Assembly (NCBI RefSeq): GCF_013778305.1
Contig: NZ_JACEIC010000002.1
Coordinates: forward strand, 62,001 to 126,000
Direction: 5' to 3'
Source of the DNA: Nocardioides agri
GTDB taxonomy: Bacteria > Actinomycetota > Actinomycetes > Propionibacteriales > Nocardioidaceae
Length of the DNA stretch: 64,000 bases
A program made the position numbers and the translations under genes. Positions 29,978 through 39,391 of this stretch are shown piece after piece (the stretch's first letter is position 1; the number at the start of each line of letters is the position of its first letter). A model generated the notes under the pieces. That model was given only the letters and a program-made list of their open reading frames with translations. It had not been told where the DNA came from and ran no database searches.

Positions 29978-31756
29978 TCAGCCCTCGCTACGCAGATCCT
30001 CCGCCGGTGCCGCGTCCACACCGGCCTCCTTGCGCTGCTCGGGGGTGATCGGCGCCGGAGCGGCGGTGAGCGGGTCGAACCCACCACCGGACTTCGGGAA
30101 CGCGATCACGTCACGGATCGAGTCGGCGCCGGCGAGGATCGCGCAGATTCGGTCCATGCCGACCGCGATGCCGCCGTGCGGCGGCGCGCCGTACTTGAAG
30201 GCGTCGAGGAGGAATCCGAACTTCTCCTGCGCCTCGTCCTCGCCGATGCCCATGACGGAGAAGACGCGCTTCTGGACGTCCTCGCGGTGGATCCGGACGG
30301 ATCCGCCGCCGAGCTCGCTGCCGTTGCAGACGATGTCGTAGGCGTAGGCGAGCGCCTCCCCCGGGTTCTCCTCGAGGGTGTCGAGGAACTCGGGCTTCGG
30401 GCTGGTGAAGGCGTGGTGGACGGCCGTCCACGCGCCGGCGCCGACGGCCACGTCACCGCTGGCCACCGCCTCGCTCGCGGGCTCGAACAGCGGGGCGTCG
30501 ACGACCCAGGTGAAGGCGAACGCCGACTCGTCGATCAGCCCGCAGCGGCGGCCGATCTCCAGGCGGGCGGCACCGAGGAGCGCGCGGCTCGACTTCGTCG
30601 CGCCGGCGGCGAAGAAGATGCAGTCGCCCGGCTGGGCGCCCACGTGCGCCGCCAGGCCCGCCTTCTCCTCGTCGGTGATGTTCTTCGACACCGGGCCGGT
30701 GAGCTCGCCGTCCTCCTGCACCAGGACGTAGGCGAGGCCCTTGGCGCCACGCTGCTTGGCCCACTCCTGCCAGGCGTCGAGCTGCTTGCGGGGCTGGCTG
30801 GCGCCACCGGGCATGACCACGGCGCCGACGTACTCGGCCTGGAAGACGCGGAACGGCGTGTCCTTGAAGTACTCGGTGCACTCGACGAGCTCGTTGCCCA
30901 TCCGCAGGTCGGGCTTGTCGGACCCGTACTTGGCCATCGCCTCGGCGTAGGTCATCCGCGGGATCGGACGCGGGATCTCGACGTCGATCAGCGCCCACAT
31001 CGCGGCGAGCACGTCCTCCATCAGCGCGATGACGTCCTCCTGCTCGACGAAGGACATCTCGATGTCGAGCTGGGTGAACTCCGGCTGCCGGTCGGCGCGG
31101 AAGTCCTCGTCGCGGTAGCAGCGCGCGATCTGGTAGTAGCGCTCCATCCCGCCGACCATCAGCAGCTGCTTGAACAGCTGCGGGCTCTGCGGCAGGGCGT
31201 ACCAGCTGCCCGGGTGCAGGCGAGCCGGGACGAGGAAGTCCCGAGCGCCCTCGGGGGTGCTGCGGGTCAGGGTCGGGGTCTCGATCTCGACGAAGCCGTG
31301 CTGGTCGAGCACGTCCCGCGCGGCCTTGTTGACCTTGCTGCGCAGCCGGATGGCCGCGGCCGGGCCGGAGCGGCGCAGATCGAGGTAGCGGTGCTTGAGC
31401 CGCACCTCCTCCCCCACCTCGACGTGGTCGCTGATCGGGAAGGGGAGCGGAGCAGCGGCGCTGAGCACCTCGACGTCGGCGGCGACGACCTCGACCTCGC
31501 CGGTCGCGAGGTTGGGGTTCTCGTTGCCCTCCTTGCGCCGGGTGACCTCGCCGGTGACCTTGAGGCAGTACTCGGCACGCAGGTGGTGGGCGACCGACTC
31601 GTCGCGGATGACGACCTGGACGACGCCGCTCGCCTCGCGGAGGTCGATGAACGCGACACCGCCGTGGTCTCGCCGGTTGGCCACCCACCCCGCGAGGGTG
31701 ACGGTCTGACCGGCGTGCTCGGCGCGGAGCGCGCCGGCGTCATGGGTGCGGATCAC
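29978..31756 (-). CDS. aspS: Aspartyl-tRNA synthetase
   Basis: This class II synthetase charges tRNA-Asp, and, in organisms lacking AsnRS, may also charge tRNA-Asn. The 592-residue length is the bacterial type. It has an N-terminal OB fold ([22 protein letters not shown], about 23-44), motif 2 in [19 protein letters not shown], the GAD insert domain and motif 3 [13 protein letters not shown]. The GTG at 31756 overlaps the hisS stop (GTGA). The hisS-aspS pair is a standard actinobacterial arrangement. Confidence 0.97.
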   Translation of the reverse strand: MIRTHDAGALRAEHAGQTVTLAGWVANRRDHGGVAFIDLREASGVVQVVIRDESVAHHLRAEYCLKVTGEVTRRKEGNENPNLATGEVEVVAADVEVLSAAAPLPFPISDHVEVGEEVRLKHRYLDLRRSGPAAAIRLRSKVNKAARDVLDQHGFVEIETPTLTRSTPEGARDFLVPARLHPGSWYALPQSPQLFKQLLMVGGMERYYQIARCYRDEDFRADRQPEFTQLDIEMSFVEQEDVIALMEDVLAAMWALIDVEIPRPIPRMTYAEAMAKYGSDKPDLRMGNELVECTEYFKDTPFRVFQAEYVGAVVMPGGASQPRKQLDAWQEWAKQRGAKGLAYVLVQEDGELTGPVSKNITDEEKAGLAAHVGAQPGDCIFFAAGATKSSRALLGAARLEIGRRCGLIDESAFAFTWVVDAPLFEPASEAVASGDVAVGAGAWTAVHHAFTSPKPEFLDTLEENPGEALAYAYDIVCNGSELGGGSVRIHREDVQKRVFSVMGIGEDEAQEKFGFLLDAFKYGAPPHGGIAVGMDRICAILAGADSIRDVIAFPKSGGGFDPLTAAPAPITPEQRKEAGVDAAPAEDLRSEG

Positions 31757-33108
31757 TGCTTCTTCTCCTCGGTGCTACTGCTGCTGCGAACGACCTGCGG
31801 TCGCAGGTCCTCGTCAGGTGGGATCCAGGATGCCGGGTCCGCGGCCTCCTGGTCGCCCGACCGGATGTCCTTGACCTCGTGGCCGGCCGCCCCGGGAAAC
31901 CACACGTACGGGATCCCGCGGCGCTCGGCGTAGCGGATCTGCTTGCCGAACTTCTGGGCGGAGGCCGCGACCTCGCAGGGGATGCCGCGGGCTCGCAGGG
32001 CACCGGCGACGGCCGTGCTCACGGACCGGCTCTCCTCGTCGACGACCGCGACCAGCACCGCGCTCGGCACGGCCCGGCTGCCGGCCAGCACCCCGTCGGC
32101 GAGGAGTGGGATCAGGCTGCGGGAGACGCCGAACGAGACGCCGACGCCGGGGTACGTCGTGCGCCCATCGGACGCGAGCGCGTCGTAGCGACCGCCACCA
32201 CCGACCGACTTCAGCCGCTCGTAGCCCGCCATGAAGATCTCGACGACGGTGCCGGTGTAGTAGTCGAGCCCGCGCGCGATGCGCAGGTTGGCCTCGACCG
32301 TGACGTTGGCGTGGCCGCCCGCGGCACAGCCCTCGACGACCGCGGCGAGCTCGGCGAGGCCCTCGTCGAGCAGCTCGTCCTCGACCCCCAGGGCACGCAC
32401 CTGCTCGACGAACGAGGTGTCGGCGACGCGGATCGTCGCGAGCTCGAGGCAGCGCCGTGCCTGCTCGGCGGTGGCGCCCGCGTCGCTGACGAGCAGCTCG
32501 GCGACCCGCTCGGCGGGCAGCTTGTCGAGCTTGTCGATCGTGCGGATCGCGGTCGTGACGTCGGGCATCCCGAGGCCGCGGTAGAAGCCCTGGATGAGTT
32601 TGCGGTTGTTGAACTGGAAGCTCACCGGGGGGATCGGCAGCGCGTCGAGCGCGTCGACCATCACCCGCATCACCTCGACGTCGTGGTGGAAGGGCAGCTC
32701 GTCCTTGCCCACGATGTCGACGTCGGCCTGGGTGAACTGGCGGTAGCGCCCCTCCTGCGGCCGCTCGCCGCGCCACGCCGGCTGGATCTGGAACCGCCGG
32801 AACGGGAACTCCAGGTGCCCGGCGTGCTCGAGCACGTAGCGAGCGAAGGGGACGGTGAGGTCGAAGTGCAGGGCAAGGCCCGCGTCGCCCTCCTCGTCAC
32901 CGGCCTGGAGCCGCCGCAGGACGTAGATCTCCTTGTCGATCTCGCCGCCCTTGGCGAGCCGGTCGAGCGGCTCGACCACGCGGGTCTCGATGTTGGCGAA
33001 GCCGTGCAGCTCGAAGGTGCGCGACAGGCTCGCGATCACCTCGCGCTCGACCACGCGCGCGGCAGGAAGCAGCTCGGGGAACCCGCTGAGCGGGGTGGGC
33101 TTGCTCAT
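31753..33108 (-). CDS. hisS: Histidyl-tRNA synthetase
   Basis: HisRS charges tRNA-His. The 451-residue protein has motif 2 in [19 protein letters not shown], the histidine-specific blocks [13 protein letters not shown] and GGGGRYDAL, and a C-terminal anticodon-binding domain. The tail ends in [10 protein letters not shown], probably disordered. I chose ATG 33108, just after the metallo-beta-lactamase-fold gene; a longer open frame upstream is the antisense of other genes. Confidence 0.96.
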   Translation of the reverse strand: MSKPTPLSGFPELLPAARVVEREVIASLSRTFELHGFANIETRVVEPLDRLAKGGEIDKEIYVLRRLQAGDEEGDAGLALHFDLTVPFARYVLEHAGHLEFPFRRFQIQPAWRGERPQEGRYRQFTQADVDIVGKDELPFHHDVEVMRVMVDALDALPIPPVSFQFNNRKLIQGFYRGLGMPDVTTAIRTIDKLDKLPAERVAELLVSDAGATAEQARRCLELATIRVADTSFVEQVRALGVEDELLDEGLAELAAVVEGCAAGGHANVTVEANLRIARGLDYYTGTVVEIFMAGYERLKSVGGGGRYDALASDGRTTYPGVGVSFGVSRSLIPLLADGVLAGSRAVPSAVLVAVVDEESRSVSTAVAGALRARGIPCEVAASAQKFGKQIRYAERRGIPYVWFPGAAGHEVKDIRSGDQEAADPASWIPPDEDLRPQVVRSSSSTEEKKQ

Positions 33109-33113
33109 CAGTG

Positions 33114-33824
33114 TCAGAGACCTCGGGTGACTCGACCGGCGTCGCCCTCGCGCAGGAGGTCGAGCAGGAAGGGGTTGGTGGCGCGCTCGCGGCCGATGGA
33201 CGTCTGCTCGCCGTGACCGGGGAGCACGACGACGTCGTCGGCCAGCGGCAGCACCTTGGTGGTGAGGCTGCGCAGCATCGTCGGGTGGTCGCCGCCCGGC
33301 AGGTCGGTGCGTCCGATCGACCCCGCGAAGAGCAGGTCGCCGGAGAAGAGCACCTCGGAGACGTCCTCGCGGTCGTACGGCGTCCGGAACGTCACCGAGC
33401 CCTCGGTGTGGCCCGGGGTGTGGTCGACGACGAAGCGCAGGCCGGCGAGCTCGAGCTCCTGCAGGTCCGTCAGCTCGCGGACGTCGTCGGGCTCGGCGAA
33501 CTCGTAGCTGCCGCCGAGCAGCATCTGGGTCGTCTCGCGGGACATGCCCGCCATCGGGTTCGCGAGCAGGTGCCGGTCGGCGGGGTGGATCCACGCGGTG
33601 GCGTCGTAGGTGCCGGCGACCGGCGCGACGCACCACATGTGGTCGACGTGCCCGTGCGTCACCAGCACCGCGACGGGCTTGAGCCGGTGCTCCCGGACCA
33701 CCTCGGCCACGCCGTCGGCGGCGTCCTTGCCCGGGTCGATGACGACGCACTCGGTGCCCGGACCGGTGGCGGCCACGTAGCAGTTGGTGCCCCACGGACC
33801 TGCGGGGAAGCCGGCGATCAACAC
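33114..33824 (-). CDS. Metallo-beta-lactamase-fold hydrolase (glyoxalase II-like)
   Basis: This 236-residue protein has the metal-binding motif HGHVDH in THGHVDH (His57 to His62) plus later ligands in DHTPGHTEGS, GDLLFAGSIGR and PGHGEQTSIGRE. Those are the glyoxalase II/YcbL class. Length is short for true glyoxalase II, which has an extra C-terminal helix domain. It is next to hisS (5-bp gap), as in other actinobacteria, where it follows the relA-hisS region. Start GTG 33824. The substrate is unknown. Confidence 0.88.
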   Translation of the reverse strand: MLIAGFPAGPWGTNCYVAATGPGTECVVIDPGKDAADGVAEVVREHRLKPVAVLVTHGHVDHMWCVAPVAGTYDATAWIHPADRHLLANPMAGMSRETTQMLLGGSYEFAEPDDVRELTDLQELELAGLRFVVDHTPGHTEGSVTFRTPYDREDVSEVLFSGDLLFAGSIGRTDLPGGDHPTMLRSLTTKVLPLADDVVVLPGHGEQTSIGRERATNPFLLDLLREGDAGRVTRGL

Positions 33825-33990
33825 CCACGAAGACTATCGAGACCGGGCAGTCGGCGCCCCATCGGCTCCTGTTCGACAGGCGGACGCCGGAGACGTGGTG
33901 ACTAGCATGGGAGCGGGCGTCCCCTCCGGGGACGGTGCCGTGGCAGCGCTGCCAGACCAACGGCAGTGCGTTAATCGAGCGGAGTGCACC

Positions 33991-35220
33991 GTGACGAGTG
34001 AGCAGTGGGGTCGAGTCGGAGAGGACGGCACGGTCTACGTGCGGACCGCCGAGGGCGAGCGGTCGGTGGGTCAGTACCCCGCAGGCTCGCCCGACGAGGC
34101 GCTCAGGTTCTTCACCGAGCGGTACGCCGCGCTCGCGTTCGAGGTCGAGCTGCTCGAGAAGCGGGTGGCCAGCGGCGTGATGACGCCCGAGGAGGCCGCC
34201 ACCTCGGTGCGGACCGTGCAGGAGCAGGTGGCCAACGCGAACGCCGTCGGCGACCTGGCCGCGCTCGCCCAGCGGCTGGAGGCGCTCGGCCCGGTGCTCG
34301 AGGAGCAGCGCGAGGCCCGCAAGGCGGAGCGCGCGAAGCGGTCCGCGGAGGCCCGCGAGGGCAAGGAGCGGATCGTCACCGAGGCCGAGCAGCTCGCGGT
34401 CGGCAACGACTGGCGCCACGGTGCCAACCGGATGCGCGAGCTCCTCGACGAGTGGAAGGCGCTCCCCCGCATCGACCGGGCCGCCGACGACGCCCTGTGG
34501 CGGCGCTTCTCGACCGCGCGCACGTCGTACACCCGACGCCGCAAGGCGCACTTCGCCGAGCAGCACGAGATGCGCGACGCCGCCCGGTCGGTCAAGGAGC
34601 AGCTCGCTGCCGAGGCCGAGCAGCTCGCCACGTCGACCGACTGGGGCGCGACCGCCGGCCGCTACCGCGACCTGATGCGCCAGTGGAAGGCCGCCGGTCC
34701 CGCACCGCGGGACGTCGACGAGGCCCTGTGGAAGCGCTTCCGGGGCGCGCAGGACACGTTCTTCGGCGCCCGTGACGCCGCGGCCGCCGAGCAGGACGCC
34801 GAGTTCGCCGCCAACGCGGAGGTCAAGGAGGCCCTGCTCGTCGAGGCCGAGGCGCTGCTGCCGATCACCGATCTCGAGGCCGCCAAGCGCAGCTTCCGCG
34901 ACATCGCCGAGCGGTGGGACGCCGCCGGCAAGGTGCCGCGCGACCGGATCAAGGAGCTCGAGGCGCGGATCCGTCGGGTCGAGAACGAGCTGCGGGGCAT
35001 CGAGGACGAGCAGTGGCGCCGGTCCGACCCGGAGAAGTCGGCGCGCGCCGACGACATGGTCTCCAAGCTCGAGGCCGCCATCGCGCAGGTCGAGGCAGAC
35101 CTCGAGAAGGCCCGCGCGTCCGGCAACGAGCGGAAGATCAAGGAGCTCGAGGAGAACCTCGCCTCGCGGCAGTCGTTCCTCGAGACGGCCAAGCGGGCCA
35201 GCGCCGACTTCGCCTCGTAG
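33991..35220 (+). CDS. DUF349 coiled-coil repeat protein
   Basis: This 409-residue, mostly alpha-helical, highly charged protein contains several DUF349 repeats, each beginning like EAEQLAVGNDWRHGANRMRELLDEWKALPRID and repeated at about 35-70-residue spacing (LLVEAEALLPITDLEAAKRSFRDIAERWDAAG). The C-terminus is a long coiled coil. The GTG at 33991 has GGAG six bases before it and gives the family-like beginning SEQWGRVGEDGTVYVRTAEGER; an upstream ATG at 33907 would add 28 residues. Function is unknown; related proteins are implicated in nucleic-acid or stress biology. It converges on relA. Confidence 0.85.
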   Translation: MTSEQWGRVGEDGTVYVRTAEGERSVGQYPAGSPDEALRFFTERYAALAFEVELLEKRVASGVMTPEEAATSVRTVQEQVANANAVGDLAALAQRLEALGPVLEEQREARKAERAKRSAEAREGKERIVTEAEQLAVGNDWRHGANRMRELLDEWKALPRIDRAADDALWRRFSTARTSYTRRRKAHFAEQHEMRDAARSVKEQLAAEAEQLATSTDWGATAGRYRDLMRQWKAAGPAPRDVDEALWKRFRGAQDTFFGARDAAAAEQDAEFAANAEVKEALLVEAEALLPITDLEAAKRSFRDIAERWDAAGKVPRDRIKELEARIRRVENELRGIEDEQWRRSDPEKSARADDMVSKLEAAIAQVEADLEKARASGNERKIKELEENLASRQSFLETAKRASADFAS

Positions 35221-35272
35221 CGGGGGCCATCCGTCCGGAGGATGTCCTCGCCGGTGGATGCCCGCGCCGGCG

Positions 35273-37582
35273 CTACTGCGTCACGCGGTAGGCGTCGAAG
35301 ACGCCGGGCACCGAGCGCACCGCCTTGAGCACGGTGTCGAGGTGCTTGGCCTCGGCCATCTCGAACGTGAACCTGCTCTTCGCGACCCGGTCGCGGGTGG
35401 TCGAGAGGTTGGCGCTGAGGATGTCGACGTGCGCGTCGCTCAGCGCCATCGTGATGTCGGAGAGCAGCCGGGCGCGGTCGAGCGCCTCGACCTGGATGTT
35501 GACCAGGAAGCTGGACTGGCCGGTCGGTGCCCACTCGACGTCGACGAGCCGCTCGCTCTGCGACTGGAGGCTCGCCGCGTTGGTGCAGCTCTGGCGGTGC
35601 ACCGACACTCCCCCGCCCTTGGTGACGAACCCGAGGATGGGGTCCGGCGGCACCGGGGTGCAGCACTTCGCGAGCTTGACCCACACGTCCGGGGCGCCCT
35701 TCACGATCACCCCGGAGTCGCCGCCCGGCTGGACCTTCGAGCGGGACCTGCGGGAGGTGATCGTGACGCCCTCGGCGAGGTCCTCGGCGGCACCGTCGTC
35801 GCCCCCGTGCAGGTCGATGACCCGGCGTACGACGGCCTGCGCGGACAGGTTGCCCTCGCCGACCGCGGCGTAGAGGGCGGAGACGTCGGCGAGCTTGAAG
35901 TGGACCGCAGCGAGCGTCAGCGCCTCGTGGGACATCAGCCGCTTCAGCGGCAGCCCCTCCTTGCGCATCAGCTTGGCGATCTGCTCCTTGCCCTGGTCGA
36001 TCGCCTCCTCGCGCCGCTCCTTGGTGAACCACTGGCGGATCTTCGAGCGCGCGCGCGGCGACTTCACGAACGCCAGCCAGTCGCGGGACGGCCCGGCGGT
36101 CGGCGACTTCGACGTGAAGACCTCGACCACGTCGCCGTTCTCCAGCCCCGACTCGAGCGGCACCAGGCGCCCGTTGACCCGGGCGCCGATCGTGCGGTGG
36201 CCGACCTCGGTGTGCACGGCGTAGGCGAAGTCGACCGGGGTCGCACCGGTCGGCAGGGCGATCACGTCGCCGCGCGGGGTGAAGACGTAGACCTCGGCGC
36301 GGTTGATCTCGAAGCGCAGGGACTCCAGGAACTCCCCCGGGTCCTCCATCTCGTTCTGCCAGTCGAGCAGCTGACGGACCCAGGTCATGTCGTCCTGGTC
36401 GGCGGGACGATCGGTGTCGACGCCGTTGCGCCCGTCCTCCTTGTACTTCCAGTGCGCGGCGACGCCGTACTCGGCGCGACGGTGCATGGCGTAGCTGCGG
36501 ATCTGCAGCTCGACCGGCTTGCCCTGCGGACCGATGACGGTCGTGTGCAGCGACTGGTACATGTTGAACTTCGGCATCGCGACGTAGTCCTTGAACCGGC
36601 CCAGCACCGGGTTCCAGCGCGCGTGCAGGATGCCGAGGACGGTGTAGCAGTCGCGGTCGTTCTCGACCAGGACGCGGATGCCGACGAGGTCGTAGATGTC
36701 GGAGAAGTCGCGACCCCCGACGATCATCTTCTGGTAGATCGAGTAGTAGTGCTTCGGCCGGCCCGTGACGGTCGCCTTGAGCTTCGCGTCCCGGAGGTCG
36801 CCCTCGACCTGGTCGATCACCTCGGCGAGGAACTGGTCGCGCGAGGGCGCCCGCTCGGCGACCAGGCGCACGATCTCGTCGTAGATCTTGGGGTGCAGCG
36901 TGGCGAACGCGAGGTCCTCGAGCTCCCACTTGATCGTGTTCATGCCCAGTCGGTGGGCCAGCGGGGCGTAGATGTCGAGCGTCTCGCGGGCGACCCGCTC
37001 CTGGGTCTCCTGGCGCACGTAGCGCAGCGTGCGCATGTTGTGCAGCCGGTCGGCGAGCTTGATGACGAGCACCCGGATGTCGCGCGACATCGCGACGATC
37101 ATCTTCCGGATGGTCTCGGCCTGCGCGGAGTCGCCGTACTTGACCTTGTCGAGCTTGGTGACGCCGTCGACGAGCTGGGCGACCTCGTCACCGAAGTCCT
37201 GGCGCACCTGCTCGAGTGTGTACGGCGTGTCCTCGACCGTGTCGTGGAGCAGCGCCGCGGCCAGGGTCGGCTCGGTCATGCCGATGTCCGCGAGGATGGT
37301 CGTGACCGCGAGCGGGTGCGTGATGTAGGGGTCGCCGGACTTGCGGGTCTGGGTCCCGTGCATCTTCTCGGCGGTGAGGTAGGCGCGCTCGAGCAGCGCC
37401 AGGTCGGCCTTCGGGTGGTTGGTGCGGACGGCGCGGAACAGCGGCTCCAGCACCGGGTTCGCCGACTGGTTGCGGGTGCCCATCCGGGCCAGCCGGGCGC
37501 GCATGCTGCGCGTGGAGGGCCCAGGCTCGGAGGCGCGCCGGGGTCCGGCTGGGGCCGGCTTCTCCGTGCGCTCCTCGGTCAC
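35273..37582 (-). CDS. relA: Bifunctional (p)ppGpp synthetase/hydrolase RelA/SpoT
   Basis: This stringent-response enzyme makes and hydrolyses (p)ppGpp. The 769 residues hold, in order, the HD hydrolase domain with [11 protein letters not shown] near residue 103, the synthetase domain with [22 protein letters not shown] and [20 protein letters not shown], a TGS domain ([22 protein letters not shown]), and a C-terminal ACT domain ending in VFDAYRVTQ. Both catalytic domains look intact. The start is GTG 37582. It follows apt and precedes the convergent DUF349 gene; the secDF-apt-relA order is conserved in actinobacteria. Confidence 0.96.
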   Translation of the reverse strand: MTEERTEKPAPAGPRRASEPGPSTRSMRARLARMGTRNQSANPVLEPLFRAVRTNHPKADLALLERAYLTAEKMHGTQTRKSGDPYITHPLAVTTILADIGMTEPTLAAALLHDTVEDTPYTLEQVRQDFGDEVAQLVDGVTKLDKVKYGDSAQAETIRKMIVAMSRDIRVLVIKLADRLHNMRTLRYVRQETQERVARETLDIYAPLAHRLGMNTIKWELEDLAFATLHPKIYDEIVRLVAERAPSRDQFLAEVIDQVEGDLRDAKLKATVTGRPKHYYSIYQKMIVGGRDFSDIYDLVGIRVLVENDRDCYTVLGILHARWNPVLGRFKDYVAMPKFNMYQSLHTTVIGPQGKPVELQIRSYAMHRRAEYGVAAHWKYKEDGRNGVDTDRPADQDDMTWVRQLLDWQNEMEDPGEFLESLRFEINRAEVYVFTPRGDVIALPTGATPVDFAYAVHTEVGHRTIGARVNGRLVPLESGLENGDVVEVFTSKSPTAGPSRDWLAFVKSPRARSKIRQWFTKERREEAIDQGKEQIAKLMRKEGLPLKRLMSHEALTLAAVHFKLADVSALYAAVGEGNLSAQAVVRRVIDLHGGDDGAAEDLAEGVTITSRRSRSKVQPGGDSGVIVKGAPDVWVKLAKCCTPVPPDPILGFVTKGGGVSVHRQSCTNAASLQSQSERLVDVEWAPTGQSSFLVNIQVEALDRARLLSDITMALSDAHVDILSANLSTTRDRVAKSRFTFEMAEAKHLDTVLKAVRSVPGVFDAYRVTQ

Positions 37583-37601
37583 GTCGTCAGTCTACGAGCC
37601 G

Positions 37602-38150
37602 TCACACCGTCAGCAGCGCGGTCACCGGCACCGCGCCGACGGTCTCGCGCCCCGGCAGGAAGCCGAGCTCCATCAGCACGGCGACTCCGTGGACCTCCGC
37701 GCCGCACTTCTCGGCGAGCTCGACGGTCGCCTTGACGGTGCCGCCGGTCGCGAGCACGTCGTCGACCAGCAGCACCCGGTCACCGGGCCGCAGCGCGTCC
37801 TGGTGCACCTCCAGCGTGGCCTCGCCGTACTCGAGCGCGTAGGACACGGCGTACGTCGCGCGCGGCAGCTTGCCGGCCTTGCGGACCGGCACGAACCCGA
37901 CGCCGAGCGCGAGCGCCGCGGGCGCCCCGAGGATGAAGCCGCGGGACTCCATGCCGAGCACCTTGTCGACGACCGGCCGACCGTCGGCGCCGCGACCGGC
38001 CGCCGCGATGGCCGCGACGACCGCCTGGAGCGCGCTGTGGTCGGCGAGCAACGGGGTGATGTCCTTGAAGAGGATCCCGGGCTCGGGGAAGTCGGGCACG
38101 TCCGCGATCAGCGCGAGCGCGGCCTCCAGGCCCGGCCCGGGGTCGGTCAC
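37602..38150 (-). CDS. apt: Adenine phosphoribosyltransferase
   Basis: Apt salvages adenine to AMP using PRPP. The 182-residue protein has the PRPP loop RVLLVDDVLATGGTVKA and the ESRGFILGAPAALALGVGFVPVRKAGKLP block. GTG 38150 overlaps the secF stop as GTGA. It is followed by relA after 19 bases. Confidence 0.95.
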   Translation of the reverse strand: MTDPGPGLEAALALIADVPDFPEPGILFKDITPLLADHSALQAVVAAIAAAGRGADGRPVVDKVLGMESRGFILGAPAALALGVGFVPVRKAGKLPRATYAVSYALEYGEATLEVHQDALRPGDRVLLVDDVLATGGTVKATVELAEKCGAEVHGVAVLMELGFLPGRETVGAVPVTALLTV

Positions 38151-39391
38151 TTCTTCTCCCGCTTGGACTTCGACTGACGGCTCGGCTGCTGCCGTCCCGC
38201 CGACCGGCTCTCCTTCACCGGCCCGCGCGCCTGCGGCGCGATCCGGCCGCGGTTGGCCGCATCCGCGCTGCGCTGCTGGGCGGGCGCCGGCGGCTGCGAG
38301 ACCGGGGCGCCCTCCTCGAGGTCGCCCTCGGCCTCGGCGTCGTCCTCACGCACCGGCATGTCGTCGGTGAAGACCGGGACCGTGGCGTAGGGGTCGGCGG
38401 CGAGGGCCTTGAGCCGGGCGCGGTCACGCTTCTCGGCCTGCTGCACATAGGTCTCGTTCGCCTTCAGCTGCACCACGAGCGGCGTCGCGATGAAGATCGA
38501 CGAGTACGCACCGACGGCCATGCCGACGAACAGCGCCAGCGCGAGGTCCTTGAGCGTGCTCGCACCGAGCTGCACCGCACCGACGTACAGGATCGCGCCG
38601 ACCGGGATGAGCGCCACGATCGAGGTGTTGATCGAGCGGACCAGGGTCTGGTTGACGGCGAGGTTCGCGGCCTTGGCGTAGGTCGTGCGGCTCTCGGCGA
38701 GGTTCCGGGTGTTCTCCCGGACCTTGTCGAAGACCACGACGGTGTCGTAGAGCGAGAAGCCGAGGATCGTGAGCAGGCCGGTCACCGTCGCCGGCGTGAC
38801 CTCGAAGCCCGACAGCGCGTAGACGCCGATCGTGATGAGGATGTCGTGCAGCAGGGCCACGATCGCGGCCACCGACATCTTCCACTCGCGGAAGTAGGCC
38901 CAGATGAACAGGACGACCAGCACGAGGAAGACGGCGAGACCGATCGCCGAGCGCTTCGCGATCTCCTGGCCCCAGCTCGGTCCGATCTCCTGGACGCTGA
39001 TCTCTCCGGGGTCCACGCCCGTCGTCTCGACGATCGTGTCCTTGATCCGCTTGGACTCGCCGGTCGTGACCGGCTTGACCTGCACGATGAGGCCGGAGTC
39101 GCCGCTGGTCGTGACGACCGGCTGCTGGGCGGCGTCGATGCCGGTGGCGGCCACGGCGTCGCGGACCTCGTCGGCCGTCTCCTGCGTGGCCTCGTCGGCC
39201 GGCAGCGACACCTTGTACTCGGCACCACCGACGAACTCGATGCCCATGTCGAGGCCCTTGACCCCCAGCCCGAGGAGGGAGACGAGGAGCAGGACGCCGG
39301 AGACGGCGTACCAGGTCCAGCGACGGCCGATGAAGTCGATCGACCTCTTGCCGTTGTAGAGGTCATTGCCCAGACGCGAGAACTTGCCCAT
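38147..39391 (-). CDS. secF: Protein translocase subunit SecF
   Basis: SecF works with SecD to drive Sec-dependent export using proton motive force. The 414-residue protein has the N-terminal helix, a periplasmic P1-like domain and a five-helix RND-type bundle; GFSLYDTVVVFDKVRENTRNL is the conserved motif D region. The C-terminal 100 residues are a charged, Pro/Gln/Arg-rich tail ending in QSKSKREKK, likely disordered and cytosolic. Its ATG shares one base with the secD stop. Confidence 0.96.
   Translation of the reverse strand: MGKFSRLGNDLYNGKRSIDFIGRRWTWYAVSGVLLLVSLLGLGVKGLDMGIEFVGGAEYKVSLPADEATQETADEVRDAVAATGIDAAQQPVVTTSGDSGLIVQVKPVTTGESKRIKDTIVETTGVDPGEISVQEIGPSWGQEIAKRSAIGLAVFLVLVVLFIWAYFREWKMSVAAIVALLHDILITIGVYALSGFEVTPATVTGLLTILGFSLYDTVVVFDKVRENTRNLAESRTTYAKAANLAVNQTLVRSINTSIVALIPVGAILYVGAVQLGASTLKDLALALFVGMAVGAYSSIFIATPLVVQLKANETYVQQAEKRDRARLKALAADPYATVPVFTDDMPVREDDAEAEGDLEEGAPVSQPPAPAQQRSADAANRGRIAPQARGPVKESRSAGRQQPSRQSKSKREKK

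Noticed and set aside
34772..37735. A very long open frame on the plus strand opposite relA
   Set aside because: It is antisense to relA, whose domains are complete, and its translation is Arg/His/Val-rich with no motifs. GC-rich codons leave few stops on the other strand.
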